A stretch of DNA of 64,000 bases from contig JAUCSE010000093.1 in NCBI GenBank assembly GCA_030445275.1, positions 1-64,000 on the forward strand, written 5' to 3'. The notes under the pieces are model-generated. The model had not been told where the DNA came from, searched no databases, and saw only the letters and a list, made by a program, of their open reading frames with translations. The DNA comes from Mucilaginibacter sp. GTDB lineage: Bacteria > Bacteroidota > Bacteroidia > Sphingobacteriales > Sphingobacteriaceae. Below are positions 17,659 through 26,231 of this stretch, piece by piece. How positions within the stretch are numbered: the first letter of the stretch is position 1; each line of letters begins with the position of its first letter. The translations under genes and the position numbers were made by a program.

Positions 17659-18802
17659 GTATGACGATTAGTCGTTGAAAAAAGACGATCACTTTGCCGG
17701 CGGTTACCTGGGTGGTACTGTAATACTCCTTGCTAAGCCCCCCTATGGAGATTGCCGCCTGTTTCTTGGAGCTGAAGTTTTGAGTAACAAATTTAATAAC
17801 CTCCGTTAAAGGAGTACCACCGAAGCAGTCCGCTTCATATAAAACCCGGAGCAGGCAAGCAATTTGAGCTACAGACAGGTTGAGAAACAATTTAGTTTGA
17901 GCGGGGCTTGATTCATTTTCGAATTCCAGGCGATTTTGTTCCTCTATATGAATAATCTGCTCACATAACCATTTATCCAACAGGGCAGTTATGGAAGGAA
18001 AGCGGGTGTGGCACAGGTGATTTCCATAGACGGATATTGATTTCAGCCGATTCCTTTCTTCAAGCAATAACAAGACCTTTTCCTGTGGTATTGCCATGGA
18101 ATGCAGCTGACTTTCAATTTGATTGTAGCGATAATCAACATAAGCCAAATTATTAAAATTCAGTGCTGTTAATTGCCGGTTTAACTCAGCTTCGTTCAAG
18201 TCAACATCTTCCACAGCCAACGTCAGTGCGCTGATAAACCCCTCGTAATAATTTAAAGAATGAAAAGTATAAAATCCGCCACTGTCCGCGTTCATCATCT
18301 CTCTCAGGTAGCAAATGATCGTAGCAGTCTGCTCAACCGGCAGATCGGATTCCTCTAATTTATTGATCAGCCATGTGCTGATATCTTCATTTTCGTGAAG
18401 TATCTTTTTCCGCCATAAAATGGGTGAATTAGCTTCATCATTAAAAAAGCGTTTATGATGCTTTTTTAAATGAAGGATCAGGGTTAATAACTGATCATCA
18501 ATCTCGATTAGTAGTTCCTGATCATAACTAATAAGATCATTACTTTGCATAGCGTGAAAAAGGGTATCAGCAATTTTGCTAATACCCTCTAAATGATAAT
18601 AAAAATAACGTCGCAGGCTGTGATCAGGAGCTTCCGAAAAAAACGCTTTCAACCAGCCATCTTTCACCCATCCACAGGCCATTTTAATAGCTTGCAAAGT
18701 ATTTATCGTCCTTATGGCGGTAAATGTATCGCTTTCCGGTTCGATTAGTGGCAGATCATTTACCAGCTTTTTTAGCGCGTTCAATTCATCTCGCAACATC
18801 AT
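17603..18802 (-). CDS. RteC-like protein (long form) with C-terminal hydrophobic tail
   Basis: A 399-residue, largely alpha-helical protein. The RteC-type block is at the C-terminal end (about residues 305-380: FLNLSVAQIACLLRVLYEA, then AISIGGLSKEYYSTTQV). It is related to the shorter protein at 1533-2261. The last ~20 residues (RIFFPLLVVASIIFGV) are hydrophobic, unusual for a cytoplasmic regulator, and could anchor it to the membrane. It lies 36 bp downstream of the 47-residue peptide gene on the same strand, so the two may be co-transcribed. A regulatory function is inferred from RteC only. Confidence 0.6.
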   Translation of the reverse strand: MMLRDELNALKKLVNDLPLIEPESDTFTAIRTINTLQAIKMACGWVKDGWLKAFFSEAPDHSLRRYFYYHLEGISKIADTLFHAMQSNDLISYDQELLIEIDDQLLTLILHLKKHHKRFFNDEANSPILWRKKILHENEDISTWLINKLEESDLPVEQTATIICYLREMMNADSGGFYTFHSLNYYEGFISALTLAVEDVDLNEAELNRQLTALNFNNLAYVDYRYNQIESQLHSMAIPQEKVLLLLEERNRLKSISVYGNHLCHTRFPSITALLDKWLCEQIIHIEEQNRLEFENESSPAQTKLFLNLSVAQIACLLRVLYEADCFGGTPLTEVIKFVTQNFSSKKQAAISIGGLSKEYYSTTQVTAGKVIVFFQRLIVILKRIFFPLLVVASIIFGV

Positions 18803-18838
18803 GTTTACGTATTCATAAATATCAAAAAGACCAAATAG

Positions 18839-18982
18839 TTACTTATTTAAAACATGAGTGGTTGATACTGTTGTTAAAGTTGTTGGCTCTGTTTCAGTAG
18901 GCATCGGTTTACCTTTTCCAAGTATGTATGCATAAACAGAATTGGTCTCTTTTTTCCTTGGATGTTTGTTTAATGTGTTCAT
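18839..18982 (-). CDS. 47-residue Thr-rich peptide, candidate RiPP precursor
   Basis: ATG at 18980-18982 to TAA at 18839-18841. The first half is basic (MNTLNKHPRKKETNSVYAYI, then LGKGKPMP). The second half is extremely rich in Thr/Ser (TETEPTTLTTVSTTHVLNK) and has no Cys. This leader/core-like split, its divergent position beside the two-component genes and a LanB dehydratase 2 kb away make it the best precursor candidate. Without Cys it could be dehydrated but not form lanthionine rings. It could instead be an unrelated small protein of the RteC-like operon. Confidence 0.5.
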   Translation of the reverse strand: MNTLNKHPRKKETNSVYAYILGKGKPMPTETEPTTLTTVSTTHVLNK

Positions 18983-19069
18983 ATGACTTTTTTTATTTAA
19001 ATTAATAGTTTGAATAATGCAAAGCGCAACTTTTATATATCAACGACCGGATTAGATATACCAACGACA

Positions 19070-20164
19070 ATGGAGTCCTTATTTCATAAAAATGCTAACG
19101 TAAACTTTCATTTTAATAGAATACTTTTTATTCATGCTTCCTGCTGGACATTATTTATTTGTTATGAACTGTTCCTAACTTATTATTCGTCGGGACGGCT
19201 TGAACCGTTGTACATATACCTGTTTTATTATACCATTAACATTGTTTTTTTCTACCTACATGTGAGCGTGCTCAATTTTACCTTTAGAGAGAAAGAAACA
19301 AATTATATCAAAGGCATCTTATTCTTCTTACTACTGTTTGGAGGAAACCTAACTATAAAATTCTTTTCCAAATATATTTTTGAGAGTGCCCAGCCGACTT
19401 TGCTTGACCAGGTAAAACATTTTAAGGCATTTCTAATAACAAACTTGTTCAGAACAGGTTACTTTGCTACGCTCGCAACGTTTTATTGGGCAGCAGACCA
19501 TATCGCTTTTTATCGTAAACAATCCCTGGAGGCGGAGAAAAATCAACTACAAATCCTACATGAAAAATCTGAAATTGAAATAAGATTATCAGAAACACGC
19601 AATGCCTATCTGCAACAACAGATCAATCCGCATATGCTGTTTAACTCCCTAAATTTCATCTATAATAGTGTCCATAAGTATTCACCTGAAGCCTCACATA
19701 GCGTCCTGTTATTGTCCGATATTATGCGTTTTAGTTTGGAGGCTACAGGAACAGACGGTAAAACCACGTTGAAAAGTGAAATAGAACAAATCCATAACCT
19801 GATTGAAATTAACCGTCAACGATATGATGAACCACTTTACTTAGACGTTCAAATACAAGGTGATATGGGAAAACATGATATCATCCCTCTTATTTTGTTT
19901 ACACTTACTGAAAACCTGTTCAAACATGGAAATTTAAAGGTTAAACTGCACCCTGCCATACTACGAATTACAGTTACTGAACAAGGTGAGTTGAACTACT
20001 TTACGCGAAATCTTAAAAGGGCGAAGAGTGACTATAAACGAAACAGCAGTATTGGAATTCAAAACATCCGTACCCGGATGAATTTTGCTTATCCGGAAAA
20101 ATACCTACTGAATTTGTTTGATACTGACGACTTCTTTGAAACGACTTTAAATGTTAGTTTATGA
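19070..20164 (+). CDS. LytS-type sensor histidine kinase
   Basis: About 364 residues from the ATG at 19070 (a TTG at 19010 would add 20). Four hydrophobic segments lie in residues 10-150. A short coiled coil is followed by the His_kinase phosphoacceptor box, QQQINPHMLFNSLNFIYNSV, with His at about residue 188. The ATP-binding region follows with the N box LTENLFKHGN and the G-box-like SSIGIQNIRTRM. This is the LytS/AlgZ-like family that partners LytTR response regulators. It overlaps the next gene by 4 bp (ATGA). Genes of this type often regulate peptide or envelope functions. Confidence 0.9.
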   Translation: MESLFHKNANVNFHFNRILFIHASCWTLFICYELFLTYYSSGRLEPLYIYLFYYTINIVFFYLHVSVLNFTFREKETNYIKGILFFLLLFGGNLTIKFFSKYIFESAQPTLLDQVKHFKAFLITNLFRTGYFATLATFYWAADHIAFYRKQSLEAEKNQLQILHEKSEIEIRLSETRNAYLQQQINPHMLFNSLNFIYNSVHKYSPEASHSVLLLSDIMRFSLEATGTDGKTTLKSEIEQIHNLIEINRQRYDEPLYLDVQIQGDMGKHDIIPLILFTLTENLFKHGNLKVKLHPAILRITVTEQGELNYFTRNLKRAKSDYKRNSSIGIQNIRTRMNFAYPEKYLLNLFDTDDFFETTLNVSL

Positions 20165-20898
20165 ATCAGACCTGTTATATCGTAGATGATGAATTTCATG
20201 CTATCGAAATATTAAATGGATTTATTTCCAAAACAACCGGACTTGAGTTGGTTGGGTCATCAACCAATCCGTTGAAAGCACTGGAGGAAGTATCTTCTGG
20301 TATTCCCCCAAATATTACTTTCCTTGATGTGGACATGCCCGAACTATCGGGTCTTGAATTCGCGGGATTAGTCAATAATTATACAAATGTTATTTTCACC
20401 ACTTCTCACAGGGAGTATGCGCTGGAGGCTTTCGAAAAAGAAGCTGTTGATTATTTATTAAAGCCCATCAGTTATGAACGGTTTTTAAAATCCATTCAAA
20501 AGATCAGAAAAAGTCCTGCATTGGTTAACGCGACTGATATTGCACAGGAGCCATTCTTGTTTGTCAGAATCGGCACACAGAACAAATTTACGCGTATTCA
20601 AATCCACGAGATCCATTATATCGTTGCTGCTTTGAATTTTGTCGAGATATACGTCAAAGAACAGAAAATCACCTCTTACATGAGTCTCAGTGAAATACTC
20701 AGTAGATTACCAGTCACTGTTTTTTCCAGAATTCATAAGTCCTATATTGTCAATCACCAATATATTGCCACATTGGAATATAGCCTGGTAATCATGACCG
20801 ATCATGCCATATTGCCTATTGGAAGAACTCATCGTAAAGATTTTCATCAAAAAATAAAGGCCTCCTTTTCAAGCGGTAAAAAAAATCACGCTGAATAG
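20161..20898 (+). CDS. LytTR-family response regulator
   Basis: A 245-residue protein with a receiver domain (1-120) and a LytTR DNA-binding domain (about 130-235). Acidic residues at 9-10, phosphoacceptor Asp56 in LDVDMP and Lys101 in YLLKPIS are all present. The LytTR part shows VRIGTQNKFTRIQIHEIHYI and FSRIHKSYIVNHQYI. It is coupled to the kinase gene by overlap. Its 3' end overlaps the convergent LanB gene by 13 bp. It plausibly controls the peptide and dehydratase genes, but no direct repeats typical of LytTR operators were identified. Confidence 0.92.
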   Translation: MNQTCYIVDDEFHAIEILNGFISKTTGLELVGSSTNPLKALEEVSSGIPPNITFLDVDMPELSGLEFAGLVNNYTNVIFTTSHREYALEAFEKEAVDYLLKPISYERFLKSIQKIRKSPALVNATDIAQEPFLFVRIGTQNKFTRIQIHEIHYIVAALNFVEIYVKEQKITSYMSLSEILSRLPVTVFSRIHKSYIVNHQYIATLEYSLVIMTDHAILPIGRTHRKDFHQKIKASFSSGKKNHAE

Positions 20899-23800
20899 AT
20901 ATTCCGCTCTAACCTGACTGTTTTAGAACTCATGTACTTATGCAGACAATAATAGACCAGCAATTCCAGGGATCTTTGATTGCTCCTGAACGTGCGGTTA
21001 AGGTGCATATGGATCAGATCAGCAAATAATTTACTTTTCTGTTCCAGGGTTTTATTGATCGTCGCTGCCGCGATAATCTTAGTTTGATCAATCAAAGTTT
21101 TAAATTCAACATGAAGTTCTCTGGACAAAATAGTTGTCAGCGGGTTTTCCAGTAAACCAGTTAAATCGGCTTTCATTGCCCTGTATTTTGCATCCATGTC
21201 CTTTCGCAATTCTTTATTCGCTTTAAATTCCGATAGAAATTGCTCCGCCATATTACCAGTGAGGACTTTGATCAATATGGGCCCATCAAGGAAACAGTTG
21301 ATCACATGAAAAGCGCTAAAAAAACCAGCATCATATTCCGTTAAGAAAGTTTGTCCTTTTCTTCTTTCCTTCAGCAATTTCAATACAAAATTACTACTGG
21401 CTTCAAAATACTGCTCAACCAAATGGATCATATCTGCCCCATATCTTTCCAGTTCCCTCCGATAGGTATCGCCTTGTAGTTCTTTGATCAGCTGTTTATG
21501 TCCGCGGGCATGTAACTGATTTTTGAAGGCAGCGAGCAAATGTCCTATATTTTCCTCTTCTACATTTAACCGGACCCGCAAATGATACCCGTTTTCATTA
21601 AACCGGATAAAGAACCACTTTTTGATATGCTTTCGGTTTTTTATCAGAAATGGCCACAAAGCATGTAACAAGATCAAATCGGCGGATTCAGGCGTGCAAT
21701 AAATCTTGAGGTAAATCCAATCGGAACCTAATTGAAAGCTACGAGGCGCTTTCTTCGAATCGTTAAAACTCATCTTTTGGGGAGTAGTATAAATACGCTG
21801 CCCATGTTTCATAAACGCTACATATTGGCCTGCCATGGGTCGGTTTCCCGTTTTTACTGAGCGATCGGGTAATAAGTATTCCTGGATGATCACTTTTTTT
21901 AGCCCACTAATACACTTTAAAAAAAATATGGCTTCCTCCCGGTTACTCAGGTCAAATACCAATTGCTGATCGCCCTGACCCATACTTACCCTTTGGGGTA
22001 ACTGGTAACGTGTCCGGAATTCACGGACCCGTCTAAAATAGTCAGGCTCCTGTTCATCAAACAAAAATTGTAATTCAGGCACCGTAAATCTCCAACGGGC
22101 ACAACTCAATATGACATGCCCGATACAAACTCTGGGGTAAAAGTCCATATCCGGGAAAAACTGTTCCAGATCCAAAGAAAGATTGGTATTTAATCCCTGG
22201 TATTGCAAATCGCAAAGTAAACGAAACACCGCCAGTTCATTATGATGATAATTGTACGCTGTCGACAGTCTTGGTATAACCCTTTTTTTTAACCGTTTTG
22301 ATTCCAAAATCAATTCACCATTCAGAACAGAAAGATACAGATCCTCCGGTCTGATCTGGGTCTTGTAATCAAAAGAAGAATAGACATTCAGTGGAATTTC
22401 ATAAGCATAGATCTTTTTTCTCCGGTTGATATTATCCACATGCTGATCTGTTAATTGGGAAATATCCGCAAATACAAGACCCTCATGACCGGCCTGTTCT
22501 GCCGCTGCTATTTGCTTGGCAAGCTCGAGCGTCTGTTCACTAAACATAGAAAAGCGCCCAATCAGGGATACAGCGGTGGCACCACCGGCATGTTCGATCA
22601 ACAGCTCATTTTCAGTCTTCCGGTACAGAATAGCAAGCGTGGGGGGTGATGGCATCCGGCCGGTTTTTCCCAGGTCCAACAGGTCACTTTCTTTGAGCTG
22701 CAAAGGTGCATAATGGTCTCTGTCTGTATTCCGCCAGATTTTGAACAACAGTTTGTGTATAGCAGTCCATTCATAAGACTGTTGGATCTTCGTCTCTACA
22801 GGGAACCTAAGGTCCTTAAGCACATCATGCGCTGTGATACCCTCCAGGAGATTACTGTAATTAATGCCTGCATCCGGATCCAAAGCCTTCAACAAGGGCA
22901 CCTTTTCCAAATCATACTTAGCCTTAAATGCTGTTATGAATTGACGGAGCGCGATGGAGGTCCCTGGTGTGGATAAGCATTGTAATACATTAATGCCCAA
23001 TTTTAGGTCCTGTCGGTCATCAAAACCCGGCCCGCCGGATTTGAGCGGCCTTTCCAGCGCTGCATAGAATAACTGATCCGGCCGTTTTTCACTTCTCGGC
23101 AATAATTCCCTTATCTTTTCTGACAAGCTGACCAGCGCCCCGGATTCCCGGATGGGGGTTTGCCTTGTTTCCTGCCAAAGTTCATCTAAACCGGGTACTT
23201 TAGCACATGAATTACCATCGTGTTGCTGATAAATAATTTGCCCTACAGATGGCCCGAAAAGAATTTGTTCTTTCAATAAAAAAGCCAAGTACCCGTCTGC
23301 TTCTTCCTGCGTGCACTCCAGGTAATTCAGGATCCATGCTTTGAGTTGGCCGGCAGGATAATAGCCATCCTTGAAGAGGGCGATGATCTTTTGATAAAAT
23401 GGCTCCGCTTTAAAAGCATCTACCGTAAAATGGTATCGTCCTTTGCTGTCCAGGCTTGATTTAATGAACCGGAACTCACCGCCAAAACGATACAGGGTTG
23501 GGTTTTTCGTAAGGAGCGTTTCGCTGGTCTGATCATCAACGGATTCATTTAGTCCTGAAATCAGTCCTTGGTCGGGAAGCAAATGCAGGCGTACCTGTTC
23601 CTCATTCTCCAGATACACCGTTCCGCCATTCTCCCAATCCAGATTGGTGAAGGACGCAAAGCCCCCAAACGGAGTTGGTCGAAAACACATCCGGTTATAA
23701 TATTTGTACAGGGTGTTTTTTTCTTTTTCCAGCAAACTATGAAAATCAAAATCATTTGATTGTAACTGCCGGTAAAAAGCCGGACTTGCCAACCATAGCG

Positions 23801-23933
23801 CGTTTCTAAACACCTGATCAGCAAGAACTTCCGACAACCTTTCCAGGTCATATCTGGCAAAGCTATAATATGGCGCTCTTAGAAAAAGTTCTGGTAAAAA
23901 TTCGTATTCCGCATCCATCATTTCATTCATCAA
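20886..23933 (-). CDS. Full-length class I lanthipeptide dehydratase (LanB)
   Basis: At 1015 residues it has the length of a complete LanB. The N-terminal glutamylation domain starts FLRAPYYSFARYDLERLSEV and contains MCFRPTPFGGFASFTNLDW, a signature of lantibiotic dehydratases. The C-terminal elimination domain (about residues 730-1000, SpaB_C/thiopeptide-type) shows SDWIYLKIYCTPESADLIL and WFFIRFNENGYHLRVRL. The reaction is tRNA-Glu-dependent glutamylation of Ser/Thr followed by elimination to dehydro residues. No LanC cyclase, LanT transporter or protease is encoded nearby. The substrate is unknown; the Thr-rich peptide at 18839-18982 is the candidate. Confidence 0.9.
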   Translation of the reverse strand: MMNEMMDAEYEFLPELFLRAPYYSFARYDLERLSEVLADQVFRNALWLASPAFYRQLQSNDFDFHSLLEKEKNTLYKYYNRMCFRPTPFGGFASFTNLDWENGGTVYLENEEQVRLHLLPDQGLISGLNESVDDQTSETLLTKNPTLYRFGGEFRFIKSSLDSKGRYHFTVDAFKAEPFYQKIIALFKDGYYPAGQLKAWILNYLECTQEEADGYLAFLLKEQILFGPSVGQIIYQQHDGNSCAKVPGLDELWQETRQTPIRESGALVSLSEKIRELLPRSEKRPDQLFYAALERPLKSGGPGFDDRQDLKLGINVLQCLSTPGTSIALRQFITAFKAKYDLEKVPLLKALDPDAGINYSNLLEGITAHDVLKDLRFPVETKIQQSYEWTAIHKLLFKIWRNTDRDHYAPLQLKESDLLDLGKTGRMPSPPTLAILYRKTENELLIEHAGGATAVSLIGRFSMFSEQTLELAKQIAAAEQAGHEGLVFADISQLTDQHVDNINRRKKIYAYEIPLNVYSSFDYKTQIRPEDLYLSVLNGELILESKRLKKRVIPRLSTAYNYHHNELAVFRLLCDLQYQGLNTNLSLDLEQFFPDMDFYPRVCIGHVILSCARWRFTVPELQFLFDEQEPDYFRRVREFRTRYQLPQRVSMGQGDQQLVFDLSNREEAIFFLKCISGLKKVIIQEYLLPDRSVKTGNRPMAGQYVAFMKHGQRIYTTPQKMSFNDSKKAPRSFQLGSDWIYLKIYCTPESADLILLHALWPFLIKNRKHIKKWFFIRFNENGYHLRVRLNVEEENIGHLLAAFKNQLHARGHKQLIKELQGDTYRRELERYGADMIHLVEQYFEASSNFVLKLLKERRKGQTFLTEYDAGFFSAFHVINCFLDGPILIKVLTGNMAEQFLSEFKANKELRKDMDAKYRAMKADLTGLLENPLTTILSRELHVEFKTLIDQTKIIAAATINKTLEQKSKLFADLIHMHLNRTFRSNQRSLELLVYYCLHKYMSSKTVRLERNIYSA

Positions 23934-24008
23934 AAAGGGTATAGTACCTAATTCCTACTGTTTTCACATGGACCAGGACGTTTATTTTGTTCTGCCAATC
24001 GTCTTATT

Positions 24009-24434
24009 ATGAAAACTATCATTCAATCTTTAGTATCCGCATTGCTCATCATCTTATTCCTCTACGCGGCGGTCAGCAAACTCCTCATCTTTGAAGCCTT
24101 CCGTGGCCAGCTTTACCGCCAGGCCTTTCCTTCACAGGTGGCGGCCCTGTTACTTTACGGTCTTCCAACCAGCGAAATAATCGTCGCCCTGCTGCTTTCA
24201 TTTCAGCGTACGCAACGGATAGGGTTATTTCTTTCTATCGGTCTGCTGACCATTTTTACAGCGTATATATCATTGGTCCTGCTTCATTTTTGGGACAAAA
24301 TCCCCTGCTCTTGCGGAGGTATCATCAGCCATATGTCCTGGGCCACCCACCTTGTATTTAACGGGGTCTTTATACTCCTGAACCTGATCGCCTTGGTCGT
24401 CCCATCATCCTCAAACGCCTCAAAACCAGGATAG
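24009..24434 (+). CDS. MauE/DoxX-like membrane protein
   Basis: A 141-residue protein with four hydrophobic segments and the sequence IPCSCGGIISHMSW between segments three and four, a Cys pair typical of Bacteroidota MauE-like proteins. MauE and DoxX-like members are linked to redox or disulfide functions in the membrane. A TlpA-like thioredoxin and SusCD lie nearby, a frequent neighbourhood in this phylum. It diverges from lanB (75 bp apart) and is followed by the DUF6520 gene. Confidence 0.8.
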   Translation: MKTIIQSLVSALLIILFLYAAVSKLLIFEAFRGQLYRQAFPSQVAALLLYGLPTSEIIVALLLSFQRTQRIGLFLSIGLLTIFTAYISLVLLHFWDKIPCSCGGIISHMSWATHLVFNGVFILLNLIALVVPSSSNASKPG

Positions 24435-24542
24435 CCCCTCCTCATGATCCAACAGGGTAAGCCGAAAACCTGCGAAAAGAGTAGGCACATTTTATCCATT
24501 AAAGTTTTTCGTTCGTTTTTTAGCAAAAAAGCGTTCCATATC

Positions 24543-24827
24543 ATGAAAAGTTCCAAATCAGTATTCATTGCCTTAGCCTTTGTTTTAGGTATTGGCGGTG
24601 CATTGGCCAGCAAAGCAGCCCAAACGGTCACTCCACTTGCGGCATCCTGGTACGTTTTTAACGGGACCCCATCACAGCTCAGCGATCCCAGTAAATACAG
24701 CCTGAGCCCTACCGACCCGGATTGTACGACAGGCTCCGATCGTTGTGCTGTTTTAGCTCAGCCAAGCACATCCAATCCAAACCAGCCAAACCTGGCCACC
24801 ATCACCCAGGAAGAATTCAAAAACTAA
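24543..24827 (+). CDS. DUF6520-like small exported protein
   Basis: A 94-residue protein from the ATG at 24543; the frame is open further upstream to 24444 but only the region from here has a signal peptide (MKSSKSVFIALAFVLGIGGA). The mature part has a short motif with two Cys (DCTTGSDRCAVLA), the layout of the DUF6520 family found next to MauE/TlpA genes in Bacteroidota. Its role is unknown. It is followed by a terminator shared with the convergent SusD gene. Confidence 0.7.
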   Translation: MKSSKSVFIALAFVLGIGGALASKAAQTVTPLAASWYVFNGTPSQLSDPSKYSLSPTDPDCTTGSDRCAVLAQPSTSNPNQPNLATITQEEFKN

Positions 24828-24839
24828 GTTCTTCCCCAA

Positions 24840-24868
24840 GGAAAGGCTACCTGCAGCCTTTCCTTTTT
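24840..24868 (+). terminator. Rho-independent terminator
   Basis: GGAAAGGCT (24840-24848) pairs with AGCCTTTCC (24855-24863) around a 6-nt loop and is followed by TTTTT. It sits in the 43-bp space between the convergent DUF6520 and SusD genes and ends plus-strand transcription. Confidence 0.85.
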
Positions 24869-24870
24869 CA

Positions 24871-26223
24871 TCAGTTTTGCGGTATGCCTGTACCAGTAAT
24901 CACCTCCTGCGGGATTGGCCATACATACCGGGAGTCACCCGGAGGTAATGCATACTGCTGTCCGTTAATCTGTTTCACCAGCGTCTTTGCATAAGCCGGC
25001 TCCTTGTTTAGCCGCCGCAGGTCAGCCCACCGACCTCCCCTCAAAATCAATTCTTTCCTCCTTTCCGTTAATATCCAGCCCAGCACCTCCGTAGCATCCC
25101 CGGAACTTAAGGGCAGGAACGATGATGCTTTAAAACGATTCTTTCGGAGCAAATTCAGGTCCGCCAGCGCAAGGGCTATACGGCCAGAACGCGCCAAAGC
25201 TTCCGCCCTGACCAAGTACATTTCATCGGTGGCCGGCCCGTTAAACAGGTTAGTGGTACCGTCATAACTTCCATTAAAATTCACATAGGCCGTTTCGGGC
25301 ACCGCCTTAAAAAACAAGGTCCGCCGGAGATCATTCGCTTCGTAGGAAGCATAAAGCGTCGTATCCACCAGGTATTTTATGGGTAATAACAGCGGGGTGG
25401 ACACTACGATCGTATGTACCAATACTTCATCATTAAAACGTTTGAATGGTAATCCTGCACCAGGCACAATTTTATTATAATCCATCAACACCGCATTCAA
25501 CTGTAAACTGGAATCCGCATACAAACCCGCCTTTTCATATTGCCGCATGCTCAGGTAAGTCCTGGCAAGTGCGGCGTAAGCCGCAGCCTTTCCGGGACGT
25601 GTTTTGGTGAGCACCGATACCGGTAATAAACGTACAGCAGTCGTCAGATCGCTGATGATCTGCTGATAAGTTCTCGCGACCGATGCCCGGGAGGATTTCG
25701 TGTTAGGATCAGGTGAATCCCGCAATACGATCCCTAAGTCGCTTGCTGAACTCTGCTCTTCATAGGGTTTGCAGAATTGCTGCGCCAATTGGTAATAAGC
25801 ATAGCCTCTGAAAAAGGAAGCCTGTCCCCTGATATTTTGCCATTCCGGATTGGGCTTCCCATATTTGCCCATACCCTCCAGTACCACGTTGGCATAGAAA
25901 ATAGCCGTATAAGCATAGGACCAGTCATTCCTGGGGAAGTCATTAAACACATTCCGGTCCCAGATATAGGCATTTCTTGCCGTTATTGCTGCTGCCGACC
26001 AGGTGGCATCGCTGACAAAGCCATCGTCCGCCCCTATTGTCCCGGCAGATGGCCAGGCCACACAAAATACCGTCGTGTAATCCATGATCGCCTGGAAATC
26101 CGCAGCGGAAACTGGCACCTGCAGATCAGAGGCTGGTTTTACATCCAATTGCTTTTTACAGGAAACAAACAAGACCGCCGCAACGATCAATAAATTCAGG
26201 TATAATTTCATATTCATCATCAT
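24871..26223 (-). CDS. SusD/RagB-like outer-membrane lipoprotein
   Basis: A 450-residue protein with a lipoprotein signal ending VLFVSC (Cys22) followed by KKQLDVKP, the standard SusD start. The C-terminal part has the RagB/SusD end pattern ERRKELILRGGRWADLRRL and YVWPIPQEVI. SusD-like proteins cap the SusC channel and bind ligand at the cell surface. The start could be any of several clustered Met codons. It lies 8 bp downstream of susC, so they are co-transcribed. The substrate is unknown; no glycosidase or peptidase gene accompanies the pair. Confidence 0.93.
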   Translation of the reverse strand: MMMNMKLYLNLLIVAAVLFVSCKKQLDVKPASDLQVPVSAADFQAIMDYTTVFCVAWPSAGTIGADDGFVSDATWSAAAITARNAYIWDRNVFNDFPRNDWSYAYTAIFYANVVLEGMGKYGKPNPEWQNIRGQASFFRGYAYYQLAQQFCKPYEEQSSASDLGIVLRDSPDPNTKSSRASVARTYQQIISDLTTAVRLLPVSVLTKTRPGKAAAYAALARTYLSMRQYEKAGLYADSSLQLNAVLMDYNKIVPGAGLPFKRFNDEVLVHTIVVSTPLLLPIKYLVDTTLYASYEANDLRRTLFFKAVPETAYVNFNGSYDGTTNLFNGPATDEMYLVRAEALARSGRIALALADLNLLRKNRFKASSFLPLSSGDATEVLGWILTERRKELILRGGRWADLRRLNKEPAYAKTLVKQINGQQYALPPGDSRYVWPIPQEVITGTGIPQN

Positions 26224-26231
26224 TCATTTGT

